From Anisus vortex (lineage: Eukaryota; Mollusca; Gastropoda; Planorbidae): DNA of 64,000 nt. The translations under genes and the position numbers were made by a program. Location: assembly GCA_949126835.1 (NCBI GenBank), contig OX421509.1:8954411-9018410 (forward strand), given 5' to 3'. How positions within the stretch are numbered: the first letter of the stretch is position 1; each line of letters starts with the position of its first letter. Below the pieces are notes generated by a model that had not been told where the DNA came from, did not search any database, and saw nothing but the letters and a program-made list of their open reading frames with translations. Positions 1 through 36,839 of this stretch are shown here, piece after piece.

Positions 1-280
1 TTTTTTTAGTTTTCTTCATAAAAAAATAAAACGGTTTACAGTTTATAACTTTAAAATTATCAAACTATAAAAGATTTTGAAAACTATATAAATATTATAT
101 GACTAAATAATTTATGTGTACGGTTCCAAACAACACATTAACTACCCAGTTTGTATGATCACTCCGTATCTATTCTGCTTAATTAATGTCGTTAATATAA
201 TCCAAAATGAGTATACACAAACAGCAGTAATAATATACTAGCTGAAATCTCAATTATACAGAGAAAAAAATATTAAGAAC
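1..280. repeat. Dispersed AT-rich repeat, copy 1
   Basis: This AT-rich stretch matches 38,085-38,345 in the same orientation. Shared blocks include ATATAAATATTATATGACTA, then CATTAACTAC with CAGTT, GTATGAT and CGTATC in the same order and spacing. No coding capacity or terminal motif is visible, and the left end is cut by the window. The family is unknown; it could be the inner part of a non-autonomous element. Confidence 0.6.
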
Positions 281-479
281 AATCTACATTCCCCGGCGTT
301 GACCGGCTGAAAATAACACAGGCCAGTATAAGGTACAGTTTGAGTTAAACTATTTATAAACTACAATAAACAGAAAGTTATAGATTTAAATCCAATAATT
401 AATAAATAAAATTTTTTAATGTAGGCCTAATTTAAAATAAATATTGTAATTGGGTAAAAAGCAAGAAACCTAAAAGAAT

Positions 480-1420
480 AATTTATCTCTGGAATAAATG
501 CAACATAACAGAACTACACCAAGCAGCAATAAAATTCCACATCAATTTTCTCACTAAATATAATATAACTAGCCAAATTGAAGACATTTGGAAATTCATA
601 AAAACTCAAAAACAAACATAAAAGCAATAATGGTTGATTTTGTGCCAACAAAACAAACATCAAATATAATTAACAAATGTTGGTTTAATACTAAACTAAA
701 GAGACTATGTAAACAAAAAGAAAATCTATTCAAAAAGTTTAAGGCTTTTATTCAATTAGACTATTAAATTAAAACTTATGGTCCTAAAATAAATCAAGAA
801 AAATGGACACTACGGGCATAGCTCCACTAAAAGGCCAAAAAAAAAATGAAACCTACAATGACAATGAAACTAAAGCTAATATCCTAAACGCACACTTTGC
901 ATCATCATTTTCAAATCCAGGTGACAAAGAAATCTTCATAAATTTAAACAAACTAGAAGAGATAGGAAATATTAATGTAGAAGTAAAAGGCATTAAACAA
1001 CTCCTAACCAACCTTAAAAGTAAACAATGCTTCTGGTCCAGATGAAATACCAGCAAGACAGCTTAAAGAACAAACTAATGAAATTTCTCCAATCTTTAAA
1101 ATACTTTTTCAGGCCTCTCTAAACCAGGGCAAAGTGCCCAAAGATTAGAAATTACCCAATGTAACCCCTTTTCAAAAAAAGAGATAAATCTGACCCCGGA
1201 AATTACAGACCTGTTTCCCTAACAAGCATAACATGTAACATGTAAAATACTTGAGCATATAATATATAGTGGTATAGTAAATCATCTAGATAAACTTAAT
1301 GCACTGTGCCCACACAAACGTGGCTTGTTGCAGACCTCTGGCATATTAGATATGAGATACGAGCATCTGTAAGATAAAAGGTATAATAATAAGATAGAAG
1401 CATTAAAGATAAGATAAGAT
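480..1420 (+). pseudogene. Decayed non-LTR retrotransposon (LINE), reverse-transcriptase region
   Basis: Broken frames read like the linker and N-terminal reverse-transcriptase part of a CR1/jockey-type LINE. Around 1027-1065 the frame gives NASGPDEIPARQL, and around 1183-1235 it gives KSDPGNYRPVSLTSI, the familiar block before the RT fingers. Several frameshifts and stops separate these pieces. The 3' side (about 1340-1420) turns into AAGATA/GATAAGATA repeats like the ends of other LINE tails in this window. It lies upstream of, or in an intron of, the HSD11B1-like gene. It is not an active gene. Confidence 0.75.
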
Positions 1421-1705
1421 ACAAGACAAAATATTTACATATATCTTTGCAACAAATTCCCAAATCCTCCAATTTCCTCTAAATTTCTGGCCTGAAAAAC
1501 AGATCATTCTACGATGTATCCAATATGCCATTCTTTCTTTTCTTTATATTTATATACATGGTAAAACAATAAAATAAAGCGGCGTCTCTAGGACGCTGAA
1601 GGACGCCCCTGAACATTTAAAAACTGTAAAAGCAAACTTTTTCACGAAATATAGTCTCGTTTTTCATTGAAAGTCTGCATTTGTTTCTTCTCCACATCGC
1701 CACAG

Positions 1706-1836
1706 AGAGCCACATCAGCACTTGGTGGTCTGGACATTCTGGTGTTGAACCACATCGCCAGCCAGAAGATAGCGCCGTTCGTCGGCTCCCCGGAGAACCT
1801 GACGTTGCTCGACACCGTCACGGACGTCAACTTCCG
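1706..1836 (+). CDS. HSD11B1L: HSD11B1-like, internal exon a
   Basis: Encodes RATSALGGLDILVLNHIASQ and on to VNFR. The acceptor is the AG at 1704-1705 after a pyrimidine-rich run. A second AG at 1717-1718 would start the exon 13 bases later, so the left edge is the least certain. The donor is G|GTTAGT after 1836, leaving two bases of an Arg codon. Confidence 0.85.
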
Positions 1837-4800
1837 GTTAGTATCCGTTCAAACACGTGCTCGCGGCGGCCATTGCTCTTGCCGTTAAGATGTAGATGAA
1901 GCGCCGTGTAGTTTGTGTTAAATGTATTTATAGGATAGTGATATATTGGATACATTGGCTAGATAGATTTTAAAAAAAAGAGTACATGGAAAGATAGATA
2001 GAATGGATAGATAGGCAGACAAATAGATTGACGAAAGGACAATCAGACAGACAAATATACAGACGTTCAGATATGTAGATGGATTGATAAATAAATTAAA
2101 TAAATAGATAGTTAGATAGATAGACAAATAGAAAGACAGATACATATATAGATAAATAGATGTAGATAGATAGATAGACAGAAAGATAGACAAAATTTGC
2201 AGATATATAGACAAATAGCCTACATAGATAGATAGACAGACAGAAAGATAGATAGATATATAGAAAGAAAGATAAATACATAGATAAATAGGCCGAATGA
2301 TAGAAAGAGAGACACCCAGCTGCAGCTCCTCTGACAATTGTCTTGTTTGTTCACATAGACACATACACACACAAAACAAACTACAACGACAACACCTCGT
2401 TGTTGTTTTTTAAATGTGTAATTGCTTACAGTTTACCCCACTACACATGTGTATTTGTACAGAGTATATATACAAGAATCCCGTCGGACCACATTGATCC
2501 AAAGGGCCGGCGAAGCGGCGTTCACCAGTTTCTGTTGGCCACGGCATACTAGGTGATTGTGTGGCCCAGTACAATGCAAATCCGCCTTTACTTTACGACC
2601 TCCAGACCCGCGATTTGAACCCAGGACCATCGCTATGCCCACCGAACGTGCTGCCGATCGGTCAGCGCGCCCCCTATAGACTATATTCTATATATATATA
2701 TATTCAAAACGTTTATTTAAAATATTTGTAATTTTTCTTTTTTTTTTCTTTTTTAAAACTACAGATCCTACGTCTATCTGACGTCTTATGCCATGCCCCA
2801 AATCCTGGCCAATAAAGGAAGTATTATAGTCATCAACAGCTTACTTGGCAAGTACATTTGTTGTTATTTTAAACTCCCTTTCTCCCCCCCCCTCCTCTCC
2901 CCCCCCCCCCCCCCCCCCCCCACTGTCCTGTACCCATCAAGTAAAGAATATGTAAAAAAAAATAATAATTAATGTAATACTTATTCAAAATAGTGTGATG
3001 CCGTTCGTTACAAGTGAATTTTTTTAGATCTTATTTTATCTTATAATATATTACAGACGCTCCCTCTATAAAGAAGAATATTGCGTCCTACGCTCGTCCG
3101 TGGTCCGAGTCTAGTCTTGCAATTTTTTATTAATGTTTTAAATGATGTTAAGTTACTTGTTTTTCCTGGCTTGTTCATGCAACCCATTACATTTATTAAG
3201 TGTCACAGAAAAGTGCGAAAGTACACAATAAAACAAATATTTAGGAAAGTTTGAGTGAGTAAACAAGAAATTGAAAAGGAATTTAAAAGGTGGATTAAAA
3301 CATTGTTTTTACTTTTTTTTTACCAGGGGAAATAATTAATGATTATTACTGTGACAATTTTGTTACTTCCCTTAGTTCATCAAACATTTCTTCAACATGC
3401 TTCTATATACATTCCCTTGGTATTGTTATTCACGATATATATATATATAATATTATATAATATATTTATATAAAGTACACTGTGTGTGTGGATTCCGATC
3501 CCCATTGGTTAATTTAAAGACACGTGGCCTTATAGTCTCATATTTTACTTTTGCGATCTCGCTTCCGGTATGTGTCCTTCCTGATTAGCGTATCCAAATG
3601 CCATGCGTGCGACCTGGGTTCGATTCCCCACTGATAACTTTTTTTTCTACTATTGTCCCCCATTTAAGTAACTTTTTTTTTAAAGATTGTAAAGCTGTTC
3701 AGGACTTAAAGCTTTCTTAAAATATTTTCAGTAAAAAAAATCTAATATAATAATACTAAAAAAATTAAAAAAAATAAACTAATAATTATATTTTAGAATG
3801 CGGCAGACGGGATTATCCAAACTTTTTGTTCAATAAAAGTACATGCTTTTTAAAAAAAAAATCGATAACAATATTTATTTTAAATTATTTCCCTAAATGT
3901 TTTCAGATGATAATTTATAATTATATTGTTAAAATTATTATAGATTTCTGTTAAGTGTAGTTTATAAATTTTCTATCTGTAGGTATAATTATTATTTTTT
4001 TGCGCGGCCGACGCCGGGCAATTTAGCTTGTCTTATAATAAAAATTATAAGCCTACTTCCCAGCGAGTTTCGCTCTGAAATTTTAAACTATATCCGCTTG
4101 ACAATACAAAAGTATCTTGTTTATTTATCCACAATCATGATATCAGGGTCGAAGCCAGATGGAGGGCTGAAAGGGGAATAACTTTTGTTTTCGGCCGAAA
4201 AATTTACTTGGAACAATCCTTTAAAAAAAACTGCTTTATATTCGCAAGGAATTTGGTAAATATTTGTCACGCATACTTTCAGCCCCCGAATCCCCCTGCA
4301 TAAAATCCTGGCTTCGCCCCTGCATGGAAATATTTTCTATGAGTTTAACAAGTATATACATTTTATGTTTTATTCTGGATTGTCTGGAACTTTCCAGGTA
4401 GGGTGCCACACCCTTACATTGCCACGTACTCAGCGTCCAAACACGCCCTCCATGGGTTCTATGAGTCCTTGAGGATGCAATTCCGGCAGTTGAGCCAAGA
4501 TGTCTCCGTGACTCTATGCACTCTAGGATATATAGGTGAGTGATAAGGATATTCAAATATTATTTTTTTACATCCAGGGGTCGGCAACTTTTTTGATAAT
4601 AGTTTGCTAAAGTATGATTTCTAATTCGTTCAGCGTGCTAACAGTCTAAACAGTCAACTTGCTCCACCAATTAATTTTACTTTAGAAGAGACTTGAATAG
4701 CCTTTTTGGGGGGTTTTCCACGCGCCATATAAAATGTTATTGACCAACACCTACACAAATTATTAGGTGCGTTTACGTTTAAGGTTCTAATTAGAGATGG

Positions 4801-5816
4801 GAGTTGAACCTAACCCGTATAGAATATACCGAACTCAAACTTAGGGAACTTAACTGAACCAGAACTTCCAAAAGTCGGTTCGATTCCTGTGTCTAGTTTT
4901 AGTATTTTTGCATGCATGTCCTAATACAATTATGAGCTACATGTAGGTCTTAACTTATATTTTCATGTACATATATTATGTCACCATCACAGAATAGGTA
5001 TAGACCATAATGCGCAATCCCTATATGCGCAGTCACTAAAAGTAAAGCTCGGCTTCCGCCATTTTCTTTTGACTCAAGGCAGCCGTCACTAGAGACGCTA
5101 CTATAGTAAAATGAGAAAGGTTTAATTTATTACTGATATCTAGTCTTAAAAAGCTTAGGAGTAAAGCAAGGCTACAAATATTAAGTAATATGAGCGTACA
5201 ACTGACCGTTTTTTACCCTTTACGGGGTCAGGGAAGCCTTGTAGTTTGACATGCTTATTTATACGATAATCAATCGTTTTCGCATCATTGTTGCAGTATA
5301 TTACACAACAGCCTTTGTACCTTTTGCCTGAAACGTTAGCTTTGGGTGTTCGAACTTGTAGATTTGATGAAAAAGACATTGTAAATAATCATAAATATAA
5401 AGTGTAACCAGGTCCGCTGAGTCTAAACAGTATGGCGTCGGTATTACTTGTGATTGCACATTCTGTTCTATATTTATTATATGGTCACCATATATTTTAG
5501 ACATTTGCATGCGTGATTTAATACATATTTTGTGTAACGCATTTAAACACAAAAAATTTACGCACGTGACCTAACACTTTTGCGTTGTTGTTTTTCAGGC
5601 ACAGAGAACGCCATAGAGCAGATGGAAAGGTCGGATTACGTCCACCTGAAGTTCACGCCAGCGTCGCCCGTGGACACGGCCCTAGCCATCGTCCAGGCCG
5701 GGGCCAGGCGGCAGGACGAGCTCTACTACCCGTTCTGGGCCACCTGGAGCGTGTCCCTGCTCCGGAGCCTTTTCCCTCAGACTGTGGATGTTATTCTGAA
5801 CATGTTTATGGTCTGA
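1706..5816 (+). CDS. HSD11B1L: 11-beta-hydroxysteroid dehydrogenase 1-like SDR, 3' part (4 coding exons)
   Basis: Four exons (1706-1836, 2765-2851, 4402-4535, 5599-5816) join in frame to the last ~189 residues of a classical short-chain dehydrogenase/reductase. Visible motifs are GGLDILVLNH (end of the NAD(P) fold, with the structural Asn), the catalytic Ser in VINSLLGK and the catalytic pair in YSASK. The Ser sits 13 residues before the Tyr, as in 11-beta-HSD1. The C-terminal half ends at a TGA at 5814-5816. Vertebrate 11-beta-HSD1 is about 290 residues, so roughly 100 residues (membrane anchor and the TGxxxGIG cofactor loop) lie left of the window. The family interconverts 11-keto and 11-hydroxy steroids or reduces other carbonyls, usually at the ER membrane. 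The substrate in this animal is unknown. All introns have GT-AG borders and exons are far more GC-rich than introns. Confidence 0.9.
1985..2310 (+). repeat. Degenerate GATA/GACA microsatellite
   Basis: Runs of GATA with interspersed GACA, AAATA and ATAGAT units lie in an intron of the HSD11B1-like gene. The long minus-strand Ser/Tyr/Leu/Ile reading frames here are artefacts of the repeat. Confidence 0.9.
2478..2673 (-). mobile_element. tRNA-derived SINE, family 1
   Basis: The minus strand reads as a SINE with a tRNA-like head carrying a B-box-like GGGTTCAAATC and a tail containing CAGAAACTGGTGAACGC and GGATCAA-type blocks. At least twelve other copies occur in the window. This copy lacks the middle CCAACTAAAGTCAGGTACCC block. 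Confidence 0.85.
2765..2851 (+). CDS. HSD11B1L: HSD11B1-like, internal exon b (catalytic Ser)
   Basis: Completes the split Arg codon, then encodes SYVYLTSYAMPQ...SIIVINSLLG. It holds the SDR catalytic Ser strand. Borders are ACAG|ATCC and GGCAA|GTACAT. Confidence 0.9.
3030..3195 (-). mobile_element. LINE 3' tail, truncated copy
   Basis: Reverse complement of the same LINE 3' end seen complete at 42,440-42,815. It begins with TTATCTTATA, then CAGACGCTC, GCGTCCTACGCTC and GGTCCGAGTCTAGTC, and fades out in the WNGLPEQ-type coding part. It lies in an HSD11B1-like intron. Confidence 0.8.
3560..3640 (+). repeat. tRNA-like SINE head remnant
   Basis: Contains GCGACCTGGGTTCGATTCCC, a good B-box-like T-arm context, but no complete cloverleaf or clear A box. 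It is best read as the head of a third SINE type or a tRNA pseudogene. Confidence 0.4.
4144..4322. mobile_element. MITE with CAGGG(T/G)CGAAGCCAG termini
   Basis: The left end CAGGGTCGAAGCCAG is mirrored by the right end CTGGCTTCGCCCCTG. Flanking octamers CATGATAT and CATGGAAA agree at five of eight bases, a worn 8-bp duplication of hAT type. It is about 180 bp and non-coding, just upstream of exon c of the HSD11B1-like gene. Confidence 0.6.
4402..4535 (+). CDS. HSD11B1L: HSD11B1-like, internal exon c (YSASK active site)
   Basis: Encodes KVPHPYIATYSASKHALHGF and on to SVTLCTLGYI, carrying the catalytic Tyr and Lys. The acceptor is the AG at 4400-4401. The AG four bases earlier would give an immediate stop and is excluded. 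The donor is TATAG|GTGAGT. Confidence 0.92.
4573..4745. mobile_element. hAT-type MITE fragment (CAGGGGTCGGCAAC family)
   Basis: The left end CAGGGGTCGGCAAC and the following sequence match the intact copy at 17,207-17,408, including TGATTTCTAATTCGTTCAGC. The right terminal repeat is missing. Confidence 0.6.
5599..5816 (+). CDS. HSD11B1L: HSD11B1-like, last coding exon
   Basis: Acceptor TTTTTCAG|GC. Encodes GTENAIEQMERSDYVHLKF and on to the C-terminal VDVILNMFMV and stop. The stretch AGARRQDELYYPFWATW aligns by eye with the vertebrate GALRQEEVYYD region. Confidence 0.92.
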
Positions 5817-5860
5817 TTCCTTCACAAATACAAAACACCAACAGCAGCAGCGGAACAATT

Positions 5861-6052
5861 AATAAAAAAGTAAAAAAATGCGAAAGACGTGAAATAAAAA
5901 GTGAAGTATTGCTTAGGAAGTGAGGCATCCATATGATTGGTTGGTTGTTCCGCTAAGTAGGTCAAGTTGTTCCAATCAAAAAGCTTTAACGAGAAAAGAA
6001 TTGTGTTTTGATGATTTTATGTAACGATATAAAGTACATATTTTGAAATAAA
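5861..6052 (+). promoter_or_regulatory. Candidate polyadenylation signals of the HSD11B1-like gene
   Basis: AATAAA hexamers lie at 5861-5866, 5893-5898 and 6047-6052, about 45 to 235 bases after the stop. The sequence alone does not show which is used. Confidence 0.5.
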
Positions 6053-6069
6053 AGTCGTCCTCAAGAGAC

Positions 6070-6160
6070 ACTATATGGGCTCAATATTGGCCCAACATAA
6101 GGCCAAGATTTAAATATTGGCATAATATTGGACAAATATTGGTCCAATATAGTGTGCTGT
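6070..6160. repeat. Palindromic ATATTGGCC-type repeat
   Basis: Blocks such as CAATATTGGCC, AATATTGGC, ATATTGGAC and TATTGGTCCAATAT form overlapping inverted and direct repeats just past the HSD11B1-like 3' end. A looser relative with GGACCAATATTATTAGCC is near 25,270. Confidence 0.6.
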
Positions 6161-7477
6161 TTAAACGTGCAAGTTGGTATAATAGTTGAACACGAGATGT
6201 AAAAAGTTAAAAAGTATGTCTGTAAGATTTTTTTTTGTTTACCGATGCATGCTTGGAAGCCATCAGCTTTGAATTCAACTTCTGCTTAAAATTCAACATT
6301 GTGAGTAATTGGTTCAAGACTGTAGCTTTACAAAAAAGAAGAAAAAGGGATGTCTTAATGCTTTGTGTCACAAATGATAGACGTTTGTTTGTTTCGTAAT
6401 GTTCTTGTTATGTTGTTATTGTGTTTTTGTTTTTTTTTTTGTTATTGTTGTGCGTATTACTGTTATTGTGTGAACACGGATGCATTTTGTTTTTTTTACA
6501 ATGCTATCTTACATCTAGTTTATATGTTGGCTATTGACAAAACAAAACAGCATCAATGTTACTGCCCGGGTATTCTACACTTGTTATGATTATAACCCCC
6601 CCCCCACACCCTCCCTCTTCCCCAAACATTCTGCCCCTCTCCCCTCCCCCTTCCCTTACTATCACGTGAAAATATTTGAGTTTAAAAGCGTGTATTACCT
6701 CACTGGCTTTGGAAATCGGCACACCCCAAATATAAAACGGGTTTGCATATTTTAACCTCTACATATTTTAATCGTTGTTGAAATATTATTTTAATTGTCT
6801 GCGCGCCAATTCATATACTTCCCTCGTGCCAACATTGAGTGCGCTCCAGTTGTTTAAGCAGCCCGAGACTTAAAAGAAATCCTTTTCCAATCAAATGTGT
6901 TTAGATTTAAATGCTGACAGCTTGGGAAACGCTTCAATTGTTTTGTTTTTTTGTTTATCCCCTCCCCCGCCCCATCCCCGTCATGTGATTACTGTGATAT
7001 CTAAAAATAGCAATATGGTATTTTTATATTTTACTGGATTTTCTTTTTTTTTTTTTTATTGTGCTCAGTATTCCTAGGTATTATCAGCATTAAAATGGAA
7101 TTTTTATAAAAGATAATTTTAGATTCGTGTTTTTTTTTCTTTCTTGTTTTTTTGTTTTTTTTTTAATTACTTTGTTATTATAACCAAAGAGCTATATACA
7201 CATGGAGAGCGCAATCACTTATAATAAAGCATAAAAATGTGGAGAAAATGCACTCTTATATATAGGTAAGTGAACCAGGGTAAGATGGCCGATTTGACCC
7301 AGAAATACTTAAAATTTAAATTCTTTCTTTCTCCAATCGTGACGTTTCTCTTGTCCTATTCTCATGTTCCCAACACACACAAAAACTGTTTCTCATTCAG
7401 AGATGTCAACTCCGCAACTTTTTCTCTGCCTACCATTTTTTCTTTCCTTTTCATCTTACTGTGCCCCAGCTGGATGG
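6160..7477. other. AT-rich spacer, no gene seen
   Basis: Low-complexity T runs, a C-rich patch near 6,595-6,650 and no exon-like, GC-rich open stretch. Short frames here are pyrimidine-tract artefacts. Confidence 0.6.
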
Positions 7478-9054
7478 TCTATGTGAAATGGTCATACTGC
7501 ATGTAGGTCTTTGTAAATGGTCATACTTCAAGGTAGATCTTTGTGAAATAGTCATACTTCAAGGTAGGTCTATGTGAAATGGTCATACTTCAAGGTAGGT
7601 CTATGTGAAATGGTCATACTGCATGTAGGTCTTTGTAAATGGTCATACGTCAAGGTAGGTCTTTGTGAAATGGTCATACTTCAAGCTAGGTCTTTGTAAA
7701 TTGTCATACTTCAAGGTAGGTCTTTGTGAAATTGTCATACTTCAAGGTAGGTCTTTGTAAATTGTCATACTTCAGGTAGGCCTTTGTAAATTGTCATACT
7801 TCAGGTAGGTCTTTGTAAATGGTCATACTTCAAGGTAGGTTTTTGTAAATGGTCATACTTCAAGGTAGGTATTTTGTAAATGGTCATACTTCAAGGTAGG
7901 TATTTATAAATGGTCATACTTCAAGATAGGTATTTGTAAATGGTCATACTTCAAGGTAGGTCTTTGTGAAATGGTCATACTTCAAGGTAGGTATTTGTAA
8001 ATGGTCATACTTTAAGGTAGGTCTTTGTAAATGGTCATACTTCAAGGTAGGTATTTTGTAAATGGTCATACTTTAGGTAGGTATTTGTAAATGGTCATAC
8101 TTCAAGGTAGGTATTTTGTAAAGGGTCATACTTCAAGGTAGGTATTTGTAAATGGTCATACTTCAAGGTAGGTATTTGTAAATGGTCATACTTCAAGGTA
8201 GGTCTTTGTAAATGGTCATACTTCAAGGTAGGTGTTTGTAAATGGTCATACTTCAAGGTAGGTCTTTGTAAATGGTCATACTTCAAGGTAGGTCTTTGTA
8301 AATGGTCATACTTCAAGGTAAGTCTTTGTAAATGGTCATACTTCAAGGTAGGTCTTTGTAAATGGTCATACTTCAAGGTAGGTCTTTGTGAAATGGTCAT
8401 ACTTCAAGGTAGGTCTTTGTAAATGGTCATACTTCAAGGTAGGTCTTTGTAAATGGTCATTCTTCAATGTATGTATTTGTAAATTGTCATACTTCAAGGT
8501 AGGTCTTTGTAAATGGTCATACTTCAAGGTAGGTTTTTGTAAATGGTCATACTTCAAGGTAGGTCTTTGTAAATGGTCATACTTCAATGTATGTATTTGT
8601 AAATGGTCATACTTCAAGGTTGGTATTTTGTAAATGGTCATACTTCAAGGTAGGTCTTTGTGAAATGGTCATACTTCAAGGTAGGTCTTTGTGAAATGGT
8701 CATACTTCAAGGTAGGTCTTTGTGAAATGGTCATACTTCAAGGTAGGTCTTTGTGAAATGGTCATACTTCAAGGTAGGTCTTTGTGAAATGGTCATACTT
8801 CAATGTATGTATTTGTAAATGGTCATACTTCAAGGTTGGTATTTTGTAAATGGTCATACTTCAAGGTAGGTCTTTGTGAAATGGTCATACTTCAAGGTAG
8901 GTCTTTGTGAAATGGTCATACTTCAAGGTAGGTCTTTGTGAAATGGTCATACTTCAAGGTAGGTCTTTGTGAAATGGTCATACTTCAAGGTAGGTCTTTG
9001 TGAAATGGTCATACTTCAGGTAGGTCTTTGTGAAATGGTCATACTTCAAGGTCA
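7478..9054. repeat. Minisatellite, 30-31 bp unit, about 50 copies
   Basis: The unit is TCATACTTCAAGGTAGGTCT followed by TTGTAAATGG or TTGTGAAATGG. Variants include CATGTAGGTC at the left edge, GTATTTTGTAAA in the middle and an AATGTATGTA type. A compound block (AATGTATGTA unit then AAGGTTGGTA unit) appears at about 8,585-8,640 and again at 8,803-8,855, showing segmental duplication in the array. The repetitive frames over it (YDHLQRPTLK-type peptides) are not genes. It lies between the converging 3' ends of two genes. Confidence 0.95.
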
Positions 9055-9870
9055 TAATTTAAACTATTGCCGAGAGGTCAATAGTATTATACATACAATA
9101 AGTATAAGCATAAAAGGCACAAGAAATTAAAAAAAAAAAAACGTTATGTAATAAAGCCGTATTTTTTTATGCCCATACTCAACTTTCGTTATAGGAAATT
9201 TTATAGTGGATTCTATTCTATTGTTATGATTTTAAAAAATTACCATAACCTAGAAAACTAAGTGTAACAGAAATAAACTTTGAACATCACTGCCATTTAA
9301 TGTTGTCGAAGCAATATTTAACAAGAATTTGCCATGTTTTTAACTGAATCAATTAATGAAATTTAAACTACAACGAATCGAAGAATTCAACTCAATAAAG
9401 TGGAGAGGAAGAAAACATGAAATAAACACGGAAAACATAAGAAATGTTACATTTTAAGATTAATTTGATTATTAATCTACCCCCCAAAAAAAATTGTAAA
9501 AAAAAATTAATCGGCACAAAAAGTTGAAGAAAAAAGTATGCAACTCTATCAAAACTAATTTAAGGAACATACTTTCTATAATAGCCTGAAAAGGTTTCTT
9601 TTCTAATAGAAATTTAAATGAGCCTTTTACATTTGAAGGCGAAAGAAAACTATTTTACAAAGGGTCATGTTTATCTGCATTAAAAGCAACATTTGAATTG
9701 GTCTTCACTTGAATAAAAACTATTTTTAGGAGATCTTTGGAGATGGGAGAGTTTTGCCATAGAATCCAAGACGTGCAAGTTCGACAGTCAAGGGGAGATA
9801 ATAGTAATAAATGTTGTGTTTAAGGAGTTATAGGAAATTTTTGTTAAGATGTTTTACAGTGAGAGTTTTC
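9055..9870. other. AT-rich spacer downstream of both convergent genes
   Basis: No exon-like signal or repeat recognised. It has A-rich runs and scattered AATAAA hexamers. Confidence 0.5.
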
Positions 9871-9880
9871 TTTATTTATT
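9871..9880 (-). promoter_or_regulatory. Polyadenylation signal of the twin-WAP gene
   Basis: The minus strand reads AATAAATAAA about 72 bases after the TAA of the WAP gene, a normal distance for a short 3' UTR. Confidence 0.6.
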
Positions 9881-9951
9881 TCAAACATTCTGAAAAGTAA
9901 GACTATAGGGGATGGTGGGAGATACAGTTAAACAGTCAGAGGCTTGGCGTT

Positions 9952-35677
<25,726 letters not shown>

Positions 35678-35679
35678 TA

Positions 35680-36295
35680 TTATCCAACGTCGTTATACCT
35701 CTCTGGTAAATGAATGACGACAACGAAATAAAGATGGTACAATTAAAATAACGAACGAACGAACGACAACTCTTAAAACGAAAATGACACGAAGAACGTA
35801 GCTGTCTGTTGCTATGCCCAAGTCAACTCTAAAATTGTGTATATCGTGATTACAGAAGCCGAAGAAAAGGGGACTTAATTTCTTTCTTTTTTTTTAAAAA
35901 TCAACTTTGCAGGTAACTCTAAAAAGAAGAAAAAGTGGGGAAGGAGGGAAGGACAACTTTCTTTGTGTATTGTCTGCCCCTACCCAGTCCACACTTTCTA
36001 ACTCTAAGCTCTAAACAGGACCAAGTATCATTTTTTTTTTAAGTTGTGAAAGTTTTTTAGGATGTGACTTATTGCGGGCCCCATTAATTACCTCCCTTGC
36101 GTGTGTCTCGGGCGTCACTCTCGTGGCCTACATTTGTCAGTCATCTTGGTGACGCGGGTGAGGGGGGAGGAGGGGGAGGTGCCTCCAGAGGTACTTCCGC
36201 TCTGCGAGAACTCGTGAGTTTATATTATTATTATGGAATGTTCATGCACTCAAACAAAAAAATCAAAAATCAGGGGCGCGTTTCTTATAACGCGT
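35680..36295. other. Upstream region of the twin-WAP gene
   Basis: No clear TATA box or known binding site was seen. A GAACGAACGAACGA run lies near 35,752 and a G-rich patch near 36,155-36,180. Confidence 0.4.
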
Positions 36296-36299
36296 ATCT

Positions 36300-36450
36300 T
36301 ATCTTTCGTATCTTATTGAAAATTTGTTTATAAGCGTATCCTTCTGTCCAGAAAACTATAATATTGCGTCTTAAGCTAATCCAGGGTTTGGGTCTAATTG
36401 TATAATATCTTGATTAGGATTTTTTAGATGATGCTAAGTTGTTGGGGTTT
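36300..36450 (-). mobile_element. LINE 3' tail, diverged fragment
   Basis: TATCTTATTG, GCGTATCCTTCTGTCC, ATTGCGTCTTAAGCTAATCC and GATGATGCTAAGTTGTTGGG follow the tail order of the better copies. Confidence 0.65.
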
Positions 36451-36575
36451 TCCGTGTTTGTTTGTTTGTTTTTTTTTGTTGTTTTCTTTTTTTTGGGGGG
36501 GAGTGGGGGTTGGGACGGGGGGCAAACAATGTCATGCCCCGGATGTCACTCGGGAAGAAAAATAGTTGTTTACAG

Positions 36576-36655
36576 CGAAAGTCGGCAACCTAAGGCACGC
36601 GTGCCAAACTTGGCAGGCAGAGCGATTTTCAATAGCACGCGAGAGACCTCCATGA
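36576..36655. mobile_element. hAT-type MITE fragment
   Basis: AAGTCGGCAACCTAAGGCAC, GTGCCAAACTTGGC and GAGCGATTTTCAATAGCACG match the left part of the 33,256 copy. The right part is lost. Confidence 0.6.
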
Positions 36656-36839
36656 GGTTGTTTTTTTTTTATTGATAATTTAAACAAAAACATTTTTCGG
36701 TTCCGAATAAGGAAAACTGACTGTTGAAGCCGATGTTTTTGATTGACAGATCGACACATTCCCAGTGAGTGTAACGCATTTACAAGGACGGGGTCAAACA
36801 GCACTTGAACTGTTAGACCACTGGAATATATTTGCATAT

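Noticed and set aside
4395..4401. Alternative splice acceptor AG at 4396-4397 for HSD11B1-like exon c
   Set aside because: Using it puts a TAG stop in frame straight after the split Lys codon. The AG at 4400-4401 restores the conserved YSASK frame.
8095..8641. Open frames with a repeated YDHLQRPTLK-type peptide
   Set aside because: They follow the 30-31 bp minisatellite, change frame with unit length and have no splice or start context.
7478..9054. CRISPR-like array because of regular repeats
   Set aside because: There are no unique spacers, the units are contiguous, and the genes around it are eukaryotic with introns.
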